Shown piece after piece: positions 55,834 to 64,000 of a stretch of DNA of 64,000 bases (position 1 is the first letter of the stretch; each line of letters begins with the position of its first letter). The stretch lies in contig NZ_JACHDB010000002.1 in the NCBI RefSeq assembly GCF_014200805.1, positions 1-64,000 on the forward strand, given 5' to 3'. A model generated the notes under the pieces. The model was not told where the DNA came from. It searched no databases and saw nothing but the letters and a program-made list of their open reading frames with translations. The translations under genes and the position numbers were made by a program. This stretch comes from Nocardiopsis composta. GTDB taxonomy: Bacteria; Actinomycetota; Actinomycetes; Streptosporangiales; Streptosporangiaceae.

Positions 55834-57111
55834 GTGCGCGCGGAGGTGACCGTCATCGGGCTGGACGGCGGCGTGCCCGGCGAGGAGGCCCGCACCGCTC
55901 TGGGCCGGGCCCGGTTCGCCGCCGGCGCCGCCCGGCACCTGGACGCGGTCGCGCCGCACCTGCCGGCCGGCGCCGAGCGGCGCACCCTGGGCGCGCTCGG
56001 CCCGGTCCTGGACGAGCTGGCCGAGTGGGACGGGCCGGCGGTCGTGCTGGCCTCCGGCGACCCCGGCTTCTTCGGCGTGCTGCGCGCGCTGCGCGAGCGC
56101 GGCGCCGAACCGGCCGCGGTGCTCCCCGCGGTCTCCTCGGTCGCCGGGGCGTTCGCCCGCATCGGGCTGCCCTGGGACGACGCCGTGGTGGTCTCCGCGC
56201 ACGGCCGGGCCGAGTCGGGCCGGTCCGCGCACCGGGCGCTGGCCGCCGCGCTCGCCCATCCCAAGGCGGCGGTGCTCACCGCCCCCGGGACGGCCGGCCC
56301 CGAGGCGTTCCTGCCCGCGCTCGTCGCCGCGGGCCGCCTGGTCTACGTCGCGCAGCGCCTGGGCGGCCCCGGCGAGGCGGTGCGGGCCGTCGGCCCGCAG
56401 GACGCCGGCCGCACCGACTGGGCCCACCCCAACGTGGTGCTGGCCGTCGACCCGGAGCGCGCCGTCGCCCCCGCCGTGGCCTGGATGCCCGGCCACCAGG
56501 GGGCGCCCGACGGGTGGGCGCTCCCCGAGGAGGCGTTCGCGCACCGCGATTCCATGATCAGCAAGGCCGAGGTGCGCGCGGTGGCGCTGGCCCGCCTCGC
56601 CCCGCGCCCCGGCACCGAGGTGTGGGACATCGGCGCGGGCAGCGGGTCGGTGGCGGTGGAGTGCGCCCGGTTCGGCGCCCGCGCCGTCGCGTTCGAGGCG
56701 GCGGCGCGCGACTGCGAGCGGATCCGCGCCAACGCCCGCGCGCACCGGGTCTACGTCGAGGTGCGCGAGGGCCGGGTACCGGACTCGCTGCCCGGGCGGG
56801 CCGCGCCGGACGCCGTCTTCCTCGGCGGGGGCGGCGACGCCGCTGCCGCCGCCTGCGTCCGCCGGTTCCGCCCCGGCCGGGTGGTCGCGGCGCTCGCCTC
56901 GGTCGACCGGATCCGCACCGTGCACGACCTGCTCGCCGCGGAAGGGTACCGGGTCGGCGGGACCCAGGTGCAGGCCTCCCGGCTCGCCCCGCTGCCCAAC
57001 GGGTCGCTGCGGTTCGCCGCGGCCAACCCGGTGACGCTGCTGTGGGGCACCGCCGGCCCCGGCGGGCCGGGGGAGACCGGACCGGCGGGTATCGAAGAGA
57101 GGTGGAGATGA
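55834..57111 (+). CDS. cobL: Precorrin-6Y methyltransferase/decarboxylase CobL (CbiE-CbiT fusion)
   Basis: GTG 55834 follows GGGGAGG (55821-55827). The 425-residue protein has an N-terminal CbiE methylase (TVIGLDGGVPGEEARTALGR, VVLASGDPGFFGVLRAL, VVVSAHGR) and a C-terminal CbiT domain with the SAM motif VWDIGAGSGSVAVECARFGA near residue 264. It methylates C5 and C15 and removes the acetate at C12. It overlaps the next gene (ATGA). Confidence 0.94.
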   Translation: MRAEVTVIGLDGGVPGEEARTALGRARFAAGAARHLDAVAPHLPAGAERRTLGALGPVLDELAEWDGPAVVLASGDPGFFGVLRALRERGAEPAAVLPAVSSVAGAFARIGLPWDDAVVVSAHGRAESGRSAHRALAAALAHPKAAVLTAPGTAGPEAFLPALVAAGRLVYVAQRLGGPGEAVRAVGPQDAGRTDWAHPNVVLAVDPERAVAPAVAWMPGHQGAPDGWALPEEAFAHRDSMISKAEVRAVALARLAPRPGTEVWDIGAGSGSVAVECARFGARAVAFEAAARDCERIRANARAHRVYVEVREGRVPDSLPGRAAPDAVFLGGGGDAAAAACVRRFRPGRVVAALASVDRIRTVHDLLAAEGYRVGGTQVQASRLAPLPNGSLRFAAANPVTLLWGTAGPGGPGETGPAGIEERWR

Positions 57112-58892
57112 GCGAAACGGGCCGCCCCGGCGGCATCGGGGTCACCGCGGTCACCGCGCGCGGCCGGGCGGCCGCGGCGCGGCTCGCCGCGGCCTGGCCG
57201 CAGGAGGTGCGGGTGGTCGGCGCGGACCGGCCCGCCGACGCGCTGCGCACCGCCTTCGCCGAGTGCGGCGCCGTGGTGAGCCTGCTCGCGGTCGGTGCCA
57301 CCGTCCGGGTGCTCGCCCCGCTCCTCGGCGACAAGGCCACCGACCCGCCGGTGGTCTGCGTCGACGAGGGGCTGGAGCACGCCGTGGCGGTGCTCGGCGG
57401 CCACCGCGGCGGCAACGAGCTGGCCCACCGGGTGGCCGGGGTGCTCGGCTGCCGCCCGGTGGTCACCACCGCCAGCGACGCCTCAGGGACCGCCGCCCTC
57501 GACTCCTACGGCGCCGACCTCGGCTTCACCGTCGCCGACCGGGGACCGCTGGCCGAGGTCGGCGCGGCGGTGCTCTCCGGCGACCCGGTCCGGCTGGAGG
57601 GCGCGGAGGGCTGGCCGCTGCCGCCGCTGCCCGGGAACGCCGGCCCCGCGGTCCCCGAGGCGGAGGCCGCCGCGGTCGTCCGGGTCAGCGACCTGGCCGC
57701 CCCGGAGCCGCGGGCGGCGGGCGCCCCGCCCGCCGTCACCTACCGGCCGCCGTCGCTGGTGGTGGGGGTCGGTTCGGCGCGCGGCGTCTCCGCCGAGGAG
57801 GTCGGCGGCCTGGTCGACCGGGTGCTGGCCGACGCCGGACTCGCCGCGGCCTCGGTCCGCGAACTGGCCACCGTCGACCTGAAGGCCGACGAGGAGGGCA
57901 TCCTGCGGGCCGCCCGCGAACGCGGCCTGCCGGTCCGGGTGTTCCCCGCCGCGGAACTGGCCGGGGTCGAGGTGCCCAACCCCAGCGAGGCGGTGCGAGC
58001 CGAGGTCGGCACGCCCAGCGTCGCCGAGGCCGCGGCGCTGCGCGCGGCGGAGCTGGCCGGCGGCGGGCCGCCCGAGCTGGTCGCGGCCAAGGCCAAGACC
58101 GGCCGGGCCACCGCCGCGGTGGCCCGGCTGCGCCCGCGCGGCCGGCTGGCGCTGGTCGGGCTGGGCCCGGGCGCCCGGGACCTCACCGCGCCGCGTGCCC
58201 TGGCCGAGCTGCGCCGCGCCTCGGTCGTGGTCGGCCTGGACCAGTACGTCGACCAGGTCCGGGACGTGATCCGGCCGGGCGCCCGGATCCTCGCCACCGG
58301 GCTGGGGCGGGAGGAGGAGCGGGCCCGCACCGCCGTGCAGGAGGCGCGCGCCGGCGCGGCGGTCGCCCTGATCGGCTCCGGGGACGCCGGCGTCTACGCG
58401 ATGGCCAGCCCGGCGCTGGACTTCGCCGGGGACGACATCGACGTGGTCGGGGTGCCCGGCATCACCGCGGCGACCGCGGCCTCGGCGCTGCTGGGCGCCC
58501 CGCTCGGGCACGACCACGCCTACGTCTCCCTGTCCGACCTGCACACCCCGTGGGAGGCGATCGAGCGGCGGGTGCGCGCCGCCGCCGAGGGCGACTTCGC
58601 GGTCTGCCTGTACAACCCGCGCTCCCGGGCCCGGGACTGGCAGCTCACCCGGGCCCTGGAGATCCTCGCCGAGCACCGGCCCGCCGACACCCCGGTCGGC
58701 CACGTCCGCAACGCCTCCCGGGAGGGGGAGCGGACCGTGCTCACCACCCTGCGCGCGATGCTGGACGGCGGCGCCGACGAGGTGGACATGTACACCGTGG
58801 TCATCGTGGGCGGCTCGGCCGCCCGCGAGACCGCCGGCCGGTTCGTCACCCCGCGCGGCTACACCTGGCGGGACCCGGCCCGGCAGGGCTGA
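57108..58892 (+). CDS. cobJ: CbiG-CobJ fusion: cobalt-precorrin-5A hydrolase + precorrin-3B C17-methyltransferase
   Basis: A 594-residue bifunctional protein. Residues ~1-340 are CbiG (VSLLAVGATVRVLAPLLGDK, VVCVDEGLEHAVAVLGGHRG, GNELAHRVAG; a C-terminal part with VPNPSEAVRAEVGTPSVAEA). Residues ~345-590 are CobJ/CbiH (LALVGLGPGARDLTAPRALA, LIGSGDAGVYAMASPALDF, GVPGITAATAASALLGAPLG, VCLYNPRSRARDWQL). It contracts the ring and removes the C20 fragment. ATG 57108 overlaps the cobL stop. Confidence 0.94.
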   Translation: MSETGRPGGIGVTAVTARGRAAAARLAAAWPQEVRVVGADRPADALRTAFAECGAVVSLLAVGATVRVLAPLLGDKATDPPVVCVDEGLEHAVAVLGGHRGGNELAHRVAGVLGCRPVVTTASDASGTAALDSYGADLGFTVADRGPLAEVGAAVLSGDPVRLEGAEGWPLPPLPGNAGPAVPEAEAAAVVRVSDLAAPEPRAAGAPPAVTYRPPSLVVGVGSARGVSAEEVGGLVDRVLADAGLAAASVRELATVDLKADEEGILRAARERGLPVRVFPAAELAGVEVPNPSEAVRAEVGTPSVAEAAALRAAELAGGGPPELVAAKAKTGRATAAVARLRPRGRLALVGLGPGARDLTAPRALAELRRASVVVGLDQYVDQVRDVIRPGARILATGLGREEERARTAVQEARAGAAVALIGSGDAGVYAMASPALDFAGDDIDVVGVPGITAATAASALLGAPLGHDHAYVSLSDLHTPWEAIERRVRAAAEGDFAVCLYNPRSRARDWQLTRALEILAEHRPADTPVGHVRNASREGERTVLTTLRAMLDGGADEVDMYTVVIVGGSAARETAGRFVTPRGYTWRDPARQG

Positions 58893-58960
58893 GCCCGGAT
58901 CCCATCGGAGGGAGAAGGGCGGCGGGCGAGGAAGAACGCCCCGCCGCCCGGTCCTCCCTT

Positions 58961-59024
58961 CGATGATCTTGACGCCGCGGCCCCATCGAACCGCGTCGAC
59001 GGGGCCGCAACGTCAAGATCATCG
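58961..59024. repeat. Hairpin element with CGATGATCT ends, second copy
   Basis: CGATGATCTTGACG (58961-58974) pairs with 59011-59024, and an inner GCGGCCCC (58977-58984) with 59001-59008. The outer nine bases are the same as in the element at 42487-42550. It may end the cobJ transcript; if so the ferredoxin gene needs its own promoter. Confidence 0.7.
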
Positions 59025-59116
59025 GGAGAGGAGCGGGCGCCGGAGACCCCGGAGGGGCCGGCGTGTACGCTGTCCCGCGGTCCGCCGCCCGAAGCGGATC
59101 CGGTGGGGAGGAGCGC

Positions 59117-59359
59117 GTGTCCCAGGCACCCGGTGCCCGCAGCGCCGCCGCGCCCGCCGGAAGCGGGCCGGCACGCGCGCCGGTCGCGGTGACATCGGCC
59201 TGCACCGGCTGCGGCGCGTGCCTGCTGACCTGCCCGGAGCACGCCATCCGGCCGCACGGCCGGCCACTGGACGTGCTGCCCGAACTGTGCACGGGCTGCC
59301 TCGAATGCGTCGAGGTCTGCCCGGCCGACGCCATCACGGAACTGGAGGGGCCGGGGTGA
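59117..59359 (+). CDS. Two-[4Fe-4S] ferredoxin in the cob operon
   Basis: GTG 59117 follows GGGGAGGAG. The 80-residue protein has two CxxCxxCxxxCP motifs (CTGCGACLLTCP, CTGCLECVEVCP), so it should hold two [4Fe-4S] clusters. A short Ala/Pro-rich N-terminus precedes them. The GTGA overlap with cobH makes a role in cobalamin synthesis likely, for example electron supply to a reductase step or cluster-containing CbiX. The partner is not proven. Confidence 0.85.
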   Translation: MSQAPGARSAAAPAGSGPARAPVAVTSACTGCGACLLTCPEHAIRPHGRPLDVLPELCTGCLECVEVCPADAITELEGPG

Positions 59360-59955
59360 GCCGCACCGTGCACCCGATCGAGGCCGAGTCCTACCGGATC
59401 CTGCGCTCCCGGATCGGCCTGGACCACCTGGACCGCTGGTCCCGCGCGGTCACCGAGCGGGTCATCCACGCCAGCGCCGACCTGGGCTATGCGGACGACC
59501 TGTCGATCGACGCCGAGGCGGTGCGCCGTGCCGCCGACGCGCTGGCCGACGGCGCCCCCGTCGTCGCCGACGTCGGGATGGTGGCCTCCGGGATCACCGC
59601 CCGGCGGTGCGTCTGCCGGGTCGCCGACCCGGAGGCCGCCCGGCTGGCCGAGCGGACCGGGAAGACCCGCTCGGCGGCCGCCGTCCGGCTGGCGCTGGAG
59701 GAGGTGGGGCCGGGCGCGGTGTGGGTGGTCGGCTGTGCGCCCACCGCGCTGGAGGAACTGCTCGCCGTCGACCCCGGCGAGCTGGCCCCGGTGCTGGTGA
59801 TCGGACTGCCGGTGGGGTTCGTCGGCGCGGCGGAGTCCAAGGCCGCGCTGCGCGCCAGCGGGCTGCCGCAGGTCAGCAACGTGTCCGAGAAGGGCGGTTC
59901 GGCGGTCGCCGCCGCCGCGCTCAACGCCCTGCTCTACCGAGACGAGCCGGCCTGA
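59356..59955 (+). CDS. cobH: Precorrin-8X methylmutase CobH/CbiC
   Basis: A 199-residue enzyme that moves the methyl group from C11 to C12, giving hydrogenobyrinic acid or its cobalt form. Motifs: HPIEAESYRILRSRI, VADVGMVASGITARRC, VWVVGCAPTALEELL, VIGLPVGFVGAAESKAALR. It starts at GTG overlapping the ferredoxin stop. Confidence 0.94.
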   Translation: MSRTVHPIEAESYRILRSRIGLDHLDRWSRAVTERVIHASADLGYADDLSIDAEAVRRAADALADGAPVVADVGMVASGITARRCVCRVADPEAARLAERTGKTRSAAAVRLALEEVGPGAVWVVGCAPTALEELLAVDPGELAPVLVIGLPVGFVGAAESKAALRASGLPQVSNVSEKGGSAVAAAALNALLYRDEPA

Positions 59956-59980
59956 AGAGCCGGATACGGAAAGGAACCGG

Positions 59981-60901
59981 ATGAGACCCCCGCTGCTGCT
60001 GGCCGGACACGGCACCCGCGACGACAAGGGCGTCGCCGACTTCGCCGCGTTCGTCGAGCGGCTGGCCCGGCGCCTGGACGACCGGGAGGTCGCCGGCGGC
60101 TTCATCGAGCTGTCCCCGCCCCCGCTGACCGACGCCGTGCGCGAGCTGTACGGCAAGGGGCACCGGCGGGTGGTCGCGGTGCCGATGATGCTGGTCGCCG
60201 CCGGCCACGCCAAGGGCGACATCCCCGGGGCGCTGGCCCGGGAGAAGGAGCGCCACCCCGGCCTGGACTATCTCTACGGCCGCCCGCTGGGACCGCACCC
60301 GACCCTGCTGCGGCTGCTCGGAGAGCGGCTGGACGAGGTGCTCGGCGGCCCGGCGGAGTCGGCGGACGCGGGGGAGACCGCGGTGCTGCTGGTCGGGCGG
60401 GGATCCACCGACCCCGACGCCAACGCCGAGGTGTGCAAGGTCGCCCGGCTGCTCCAGGAGGGGCAGGCGAAGGTGCGCGGGGTCTCCTTCGTGGAGCCGG
60501 CGTTCATCTCCCTGGCCCGGCCGAGCGTCCCCGAGGGCCTGGAGCGGATCCGGCGGCTGGGCGCCCGGCGGATCGTCGTGCTGCCCTACTTCCTGTTCTC
60601 CGGGGTGCTCCCGGACCGGGTGGCCGACCAGACCGCGGCCTTCGCCTCCGACCACCCCGGGCTGGACGTGCGCTGCGCCCAGGTCATCGGCGACTGCGAC
60701 GGCCTGGCCGACATGGTCGCCGAGCGCTACGACGAGGCGGTCGCCGGGGACATCCGAATGAACTGCGACACCTGCGTCTACCGCATCGCCATGCCGGGCT
60801 TCGAGGACAAGGTCGGCGCCCCGCAGACCCCGCACCACCACCCGGACGACCCGGGGCACGGACATGGCCACGGCCAAGGGCACGGGCACGGGCACGGGTA
60901 G
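59981..60901 (+). CDS. cbiX: Sirohydrochlorin cobaltochelatase CbiX (long form, His-rich tail)
   Basis: A 306-residue ATP-independent chelatase that puts cobalt into sirohydrochlorin. Two chelatase halves are visible (LLLAGHGTRDDKGVADFA; LLVGRGSTDPDANAEV). Near residue 260 lies MNCDTCVYR, the MxCxxC motif bound to an Fe-S cluster in long CbiX proteins. The last ~30 residues are His/Gly-rich (GHGHGHGQGHGHGHG) and may store cobalt or nickel. ATG 59981 follows AAAGGAA. Confidence 0.92.
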   Translation: MRPPLLLAGHGTRDDKGVADFAAFVERLARRLDDREVAGGFIELSPPPLTDAVRELYGKGHRRVVAVPMMLVAAGHAKGDIPGALAREKERHPGLDYLYGRPLGPHPTLLRLLGERLDEVLGGPAESADAGETAVLLVGRGSTDPDANAEVCKVARLLQEGQAKVRGVSFVEPAFISLARPSVPEGLERIRRLGARRIVVLPYFLFSGVLPDRVADQTAAFASDHPGLDVRCAQVIGDCDGLADMVAERYDEAVAGDIRMNCDTCVYRIAMPGFEDKVGAPQTPHHHPDDPGHGHGHGQGHGHGHG

Positions 60902-61282
60902 CGGGGGTCCGGGAGAGCCCGTTCCGGAGTCCCGCCGAGCCCCGGCTGCGCCGCGTGCCCGCCCGCGGTGAAGCGGACCCGCGTCGAGCTCAGGGGCGTC
61001 GTCTTCTCCCGGCCCCGCGCCTACCTCCAAGATCGACGGTTTCCCGGGGTGGCCCGCCGCTGTCAGGGCTCGACGGGGTAGCGCTGCAGCGCGGTCCCGG
61101 GGGCAGGGCGTGGCACGGCAGGCGGCACCGCGGCAGGTGGACCGGGGCAGGGGCGGATCTCCCGCCGGCGACCTCGGGATCACAGGGGCGGGCGGGCGAC
61201 GGGGAAGACCGGCCGGTATAAGGTCGCGGAGTGTCCGGAGTGCCCCGGTTTCGGGGGGAGAGCGGAGTGGGGAGGACGACCG
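60902..61282. other. Gap between cbiX and cobC
   Basis: No gene is seen in these 381 bases. A TATAAG word at 61217-61222 is the only promoter-like signal, about 60 bases before cobC; no clear -35 accompanies it. Confidence 0.4.
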
Positions 61283-62467
61283 GTGACGGCCGCGGCCGAA
61301 CAGAGCGGGGACGGGATCGACCTGCGTCACCACGGTGACGCGGAGACCGGGCCCGGGCTGGTCGATTTCGCGGTGAACGTGCGCACCGGGACGCCGCCCG
61401 CGTGGCTGGCGGAGCGGATCGCCGCCTCCCTGTCCGGCCTGGCCGCCTACCCCGACCCGGCCGCGGCGCGTGCCGCCGTCGCCCGGCGGCACGGCCGCCC
61501 GGTCGGCGAGGTACTGCTCACCGCCGGAGCCGCCGAGGCGTTCGTGCTGCTCGCGCGCGCCCTGTCGCCCCGCCGCGCGGTCGTGGTGCACCCCCAGTTC
61601 ACCGAGCCCGAGGCCGCGCTGCGCGCCGCCGGGCACCGGGTGGAGCGCGTGCTGCTCGACCCCGCGGACGGCTTCGCCCTCGACCCGGGCCTGATCCCCG
61701 CCGACGCCGACCTGGTCGTGCTGGGCAACCCGACCAACCCCACCTCGGTGCTGCACCCGGCGGAGGCCCTGGCCGGCCTGGCCCGCCCCGGCCGGGTCCT
61801 GGTCGTCGACGAGGCGTTCGCCGACTGCGTCCCCGGCGAACCGGAGTCGCTGGCCGCCCGCGCCGACCTGCCCGGCCTCGTCGTGGTTCGCAGCCTCACC
61901 AAGACCTGGGGCCTGGCCGGGCTGCGCGCCGGCTACCTGCTGGCCCCGGCCGCGCTGGTGGACGCGCTCGCCGAGGGGCAGCCGCTGTGGTCGGTGTCCA
62001 CCCCGGCGCTGGCCGCCACCGAGGCCTGCTGCGCGCCGGAGGCGGTCGCCGAGGCCGAGGAGTGGGCCCGGAGCCTGGCCGGCGACCGGGACCGGTTCGC
62101 CGCGGCGCTCACCGGGGCCGGCGCCCGGGTGCTCCCCGGGGCCGCCGCATCGTTCCTGCTCATCCAGGTGGAGGACGGCGAGCGGGTGCGGGCGGCGCTG
62201 CGCGAGCGGGGCATCGCGGTCCGCCGCTGCGACACCTTCCCCGGACTGGGGCCGGACTGGCTCCGCGTCGCGGTCCGGGAACCGGGGACTTCCCTCCGGA
62301 TGGCCCGGATTCTGGCAGAGTTGCTCTGGAACCGATCGGGGGACGCGGTCCACCGGGACCCGCCCCCACCGGCGACGGAACGCAGTCAGGGGGAGCAGGG
62401 GGGAAACGACGTGCCGACGAGAGGCGGAGCCGAGCGGGCTCCGGTGAGGAAGCGCCATGACCGGTAA
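61283..62467 (+). CDS. cobC: PLP-dependent aminotransferase-like CobC (threonine-phosphate decarboxylase type)
   Basis: A 394-residue fold-type I PLP enzyme. Motifs: [64 protein letters not shown], and Lys207 in [17 protein letters not shown]. It supplies the aminopropanol phosphate arm used by CobD. GTG 61283 is used. The last ~50 residues are outside the enzyme core; the gene overlaps bluB-cobT by 11 bases. Confidence 0.9.
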   Translation: MTAAAEQSGDGIDLRHHGDAETGPGLVDFAVNVRTGTPPAWLAERIAASLSGLAAYPDPAAARAAVARRHGRPVGEVLLTAGAAEAFVLLARALSPRRAVVVHPQFTEPEAALRAAGHRVERVLLDPADGFALDPGLIPADADLVVLGNPTNPTSVLHPAEALAGLARPGRVLVVDEAFADCVPGEPESLAARADLPGLVVVRSLTKTWGLAGLRAGYLLAPAALVDALAEGQPLWSVSTPALAATEACCAPEAVAEAEEWARSLAGDRDRFAAALTGAGARVLPGAAASFLLIQVEDGERVRAALRERGIAVRRCDTFPGLGPDWLRVAVREPGTSLRMARILAELLWNRSGDAVHRDPPPPATERSQGEQGGNDVPTRGGAERAPVRKRHDR

Positions 62468-64000
62468 CGACCACCGCTCCCCGGCGGGCCGGGGAGCCGA
62501 CGAGGACGAGGACCGCACCGGCGGAGGGCTCCTGGACGGGCTGCCCGAACCGGGGCGCGGCGCGGCCGCGCGCCCGGACCCGGGGCGCCCCGCCGCACCC
62601 CAGCGCGGCAACCCGTTCCACACGCCGCCGGCCCGGCCGGCACCGGGCAGGGCCGGGACGGAGAGGCCCAACGTCATCCCGTTCCGCGGTGCCCCGCAGC
62701 CCCCGGAGGAACCGCCGCCGGGCCGGGCCGCCCGGCCCGCCGAGCGGGCGCCCGCGACCGGTGGCGCGCACGCCGCGCCGGCGGCACCGCCGCCCCCGGC
62801 CCCGGGCCCCGCGGCCCCGGTGCCGCCCGCCGCCCCCCAGACCCCCGAGCCGGCCGCCGCGCCCGCCGAGCCGCCCGCCCCCGAGAACCCCGAGGCCGAC
62901 GTGAACGCTTCCGCAGCCGCTCCGCTCCCGGAGCACCCGGACCCCGCCCCCGAGCCGGCCGCCGCGGCCCAGGCGCCCCCGCAGCCCCCGGTGCCCGAGG
63001 CCCCGCCGGCGGCGGAACCCGGCCGGCCGGCGGCCGGGGCGGACCGCAACGCCTTCTCCGGCGCCGAGCGCGACGCGGTGTACCGCGCCATCCGGGAGCG
63101 CCGCGACGTCCGGGTCGGCTTCCGGCCCGACCCGGTTCCCGACGAGGTCCTCACCCGGGTCCTGGACGCCGCCCACCAGGCGCCCTCGGTCGGCTTCTCC
63201 CAGCCGTGGGACTTCGTGGTCATCCAGGACGAGGAGGTCCGCCGGCGCGTGCACGGCCTGGTCTCCGAGCAGCGCGACGCCTACGCGGGGGCGCTGCCCG
63301 CGGCGCGCGCCCGCGCGTTCTCCGGGCTCAAGGTCGAGGCGATCCTGGACACCCCGGTCAACGTCGCGGTCACCGTCGACCCGACCCGCGGCGGCCGGCA
63401 CACCCTCGGCCGGCACGCGCAGCCGCAGACCGCCGCGCACTCCGCCGCGCTGGCGGTGGAGAACCTGTGGCTGGCGGCGCGGGCCGAAGGGCTCGGCGTC
63501 GGCTGGGTCAGCCTGTTCCACGAGCGCGACGTCGCCCGCCTGCTCGACCTCCCCCCGCACCTGGAGGTCGTCGCCTACCTGTGCGTCGGCTACGTCGACG
63601 ACTTCCCCACCGAGCCGGAGCTCTCCCTCGGCGGCTGGGCCCGCCGCCGCCCCCTCTCCTGGGCGGTCCACCGCGACCACTACGGCCGCCGGGGGCTGCC
63701 CGGCGAGGAGGCCACCAGCCTGCTGGAGGAGACCGTCGCCGCGATCGGCCCGCTGGACGCCCGGGCCGTGGAGGAGGCGGCCGACCGGCAGCGGCGGATG
63801 ACCAAGCCGCAGGGCTCGCTGGGCGTGCTGGAGGACGTGTCGGTGCAGCTGGCCGGCCTGGTCGGGGAGTGCCCGCCGCCGCTGCCCGAGCCGGCGGCGC
63901 TGGCCATCTTCGCCGGCGACCACGGCGTGCACGCCCAGGGGGTGACCGGGTGGCCGCAGGAGGTCACCGGGCAGATGGTGCACAACTTCCTGTCCGGCGG
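62457..64000 (+). CDS. cobT: BluB-CobT fusion: dimethylbenzimidazole synthase + phosphoribosyltransferase (cut off at the window end)
   Basis: The frame from ATG 62457 is open to the last base. The first ~200 residues are Pro/Ala-rich and disordered. Residues ~201-410 are BluB ([55 protein letters not shown]), which makes 5,6-dimethylbenzimidazole from FMNH2 and oxygen. From ~430 the start of CobT is seen ([38 protein letters not shown]), which turns it into the nucleotide. One protein would thus make and activate the lower ligand. Confidence 0.9.
   Translation, partial: MTGNDHRSPAGRGADEDEDRTGGGLLDGLPEPGRGAAARPDPGRPAAPQRGNPFHTPPARPAPGRAGTERPNVIPFRGAPQPPEEPPPGRAARPAERAPATGGAHAAPAAPPPPAPGPAAPVPPAAPQTPEPAAAPAEPPAPENPEADVNASAAAPLPEHPDPAPEPAAAAQAPPQPPVPEAPPAAEPGRPAAGADRNAFSGAERDAVYRAIRERRDVRVGFRPDPVPDEVLTRVLDAAHQAPSVGFSQPWDFVVIQDEEVRRRVHGLVSEQRDAYAGALPAARARAFSGLKVEAILDTPVNVAVTVDPTRGGRHTLGRHAQPQTAAHSAALAVENLWLAARAEGLGVGWVSLFHERDVARLLDLPPHLEVVAYLCVGYVDDFPTEPELSLGGWARRRPLSWAVHRDHYGRRGLPGEEATSLLEETVAAIGPLDARAVEEAADRQRRMTKPQGSLGVLEDVSVQLAGLVGECPPPLPEPAALAIFAGDHGVHAQGVTGWPQEVTGQMVHNFLSG

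Noticed and set aside
55256-55849. A 197-codon frame after cbiD starting in GTGA
   Set aside because: Composition is nearly only Arg/Ala/Pro/Gly and nothing was recognised; kept as a finding, not as a gene.
59921-63223. A 1100-codon minus-strand frame opposite cbiX and cobC
   Set aside because: Antisense to well-supported cobalamin genes; composition typical of a GC shadow.

Overview
The window is very GC-rich DNA with many GTG starts and start/stop overlaps between genes. It also carries an F420-dependent oxidoreductase, a PknB-like kinase and Tad-type pilus genes. Together these point to an actinobacterium; a Nocardiopsis-like organism is a guess from general style, not a proven assignment. 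The tRNA-Arg gene at 27433-27505 divides the window into two parts.

Left part (1-27432): one end of a large integrative conjugative element (ICE). From left to right it holds a cut-off conjugation ATPase, a replication-relaxation protein and a cell-wall hydrolase of the conjugation machine (1-2642); an HTH regulator and a convergent anti-sigma-like ATPase (2889-4047); a secreted/Tad pilus operon (4389-14392) ending in an OmpA-BTAD fusion gene; a 656-base non-coding region with iterated palindromes (14393-15048); small accessory proteins, including a tandem family of three similar proteins of unknown function, mostly separated by strong hairpins (15049-18376); a DNA-methylation cassette of one degenerate and two intact-looking methyltransferases (18486-21282); a small ICE protein and a DUF2637 membrane protein; a 32-repeat CRISPR array with no cas genes (22812-25083); and excisionase plus tyrosine integrase (25397-27156) next to the tRNA-Arg attachment site. 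The other end of the ICE lies left of the window.

Right part (27433-64000): the chromosome, dominated by adenosylcobalamin (B12) biosynthesis. cobD and cobQ come first, then cobN behind a cobalamin riboswitch. A block of unrelated genes follows (penicillin-acylase family, NfeD, SPFH protein, quinone reductase, Ser/Thr kinase, DUF6504 protein behind a LexA-like box, F420-dependent oxidoreductase). After it come a second cobalamin riboswitch with a fused ChlI/ChlD-type chelatase subunit, cobO, a short decayed type I-E CRISPR array, a GNAT acetyltransferase, cobB on the minus strand, and then cobI-cobM-cbiD-cobL-cbiG/cobJ-ferredoxin-cobH-cbiX-cobC-bluB/cobT on the plus strand, the last gene running off the window. 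No uroporphyrinogen-III methyltransferase (CobA) or precorrin-6A reductase (CobK) is seen here.

How it fits together: CbiX and CobN-ChlID offer early and late routes for cobalt insertion. CobI/M/CbiD/CobL/CbiG-CobJ/CobH build the corrin ring, CobB and CobQ amidate it, CobO adenylates cobalt, CobD adds the aminopropanol arm made with CobC, and BluB-CobT makes and activates the lower ligand. The most unusual items are the ICE-borne orphan CRISPR array with a covarying UUCG hairpin, the methyltransferase pair with one dead-looking partner, the cytosine methyltransferase whose recognition region appears frame-shifted, the paralogue-plus-hairpin family, and the Tad/OmpA-BTAD operon on a mobile element.
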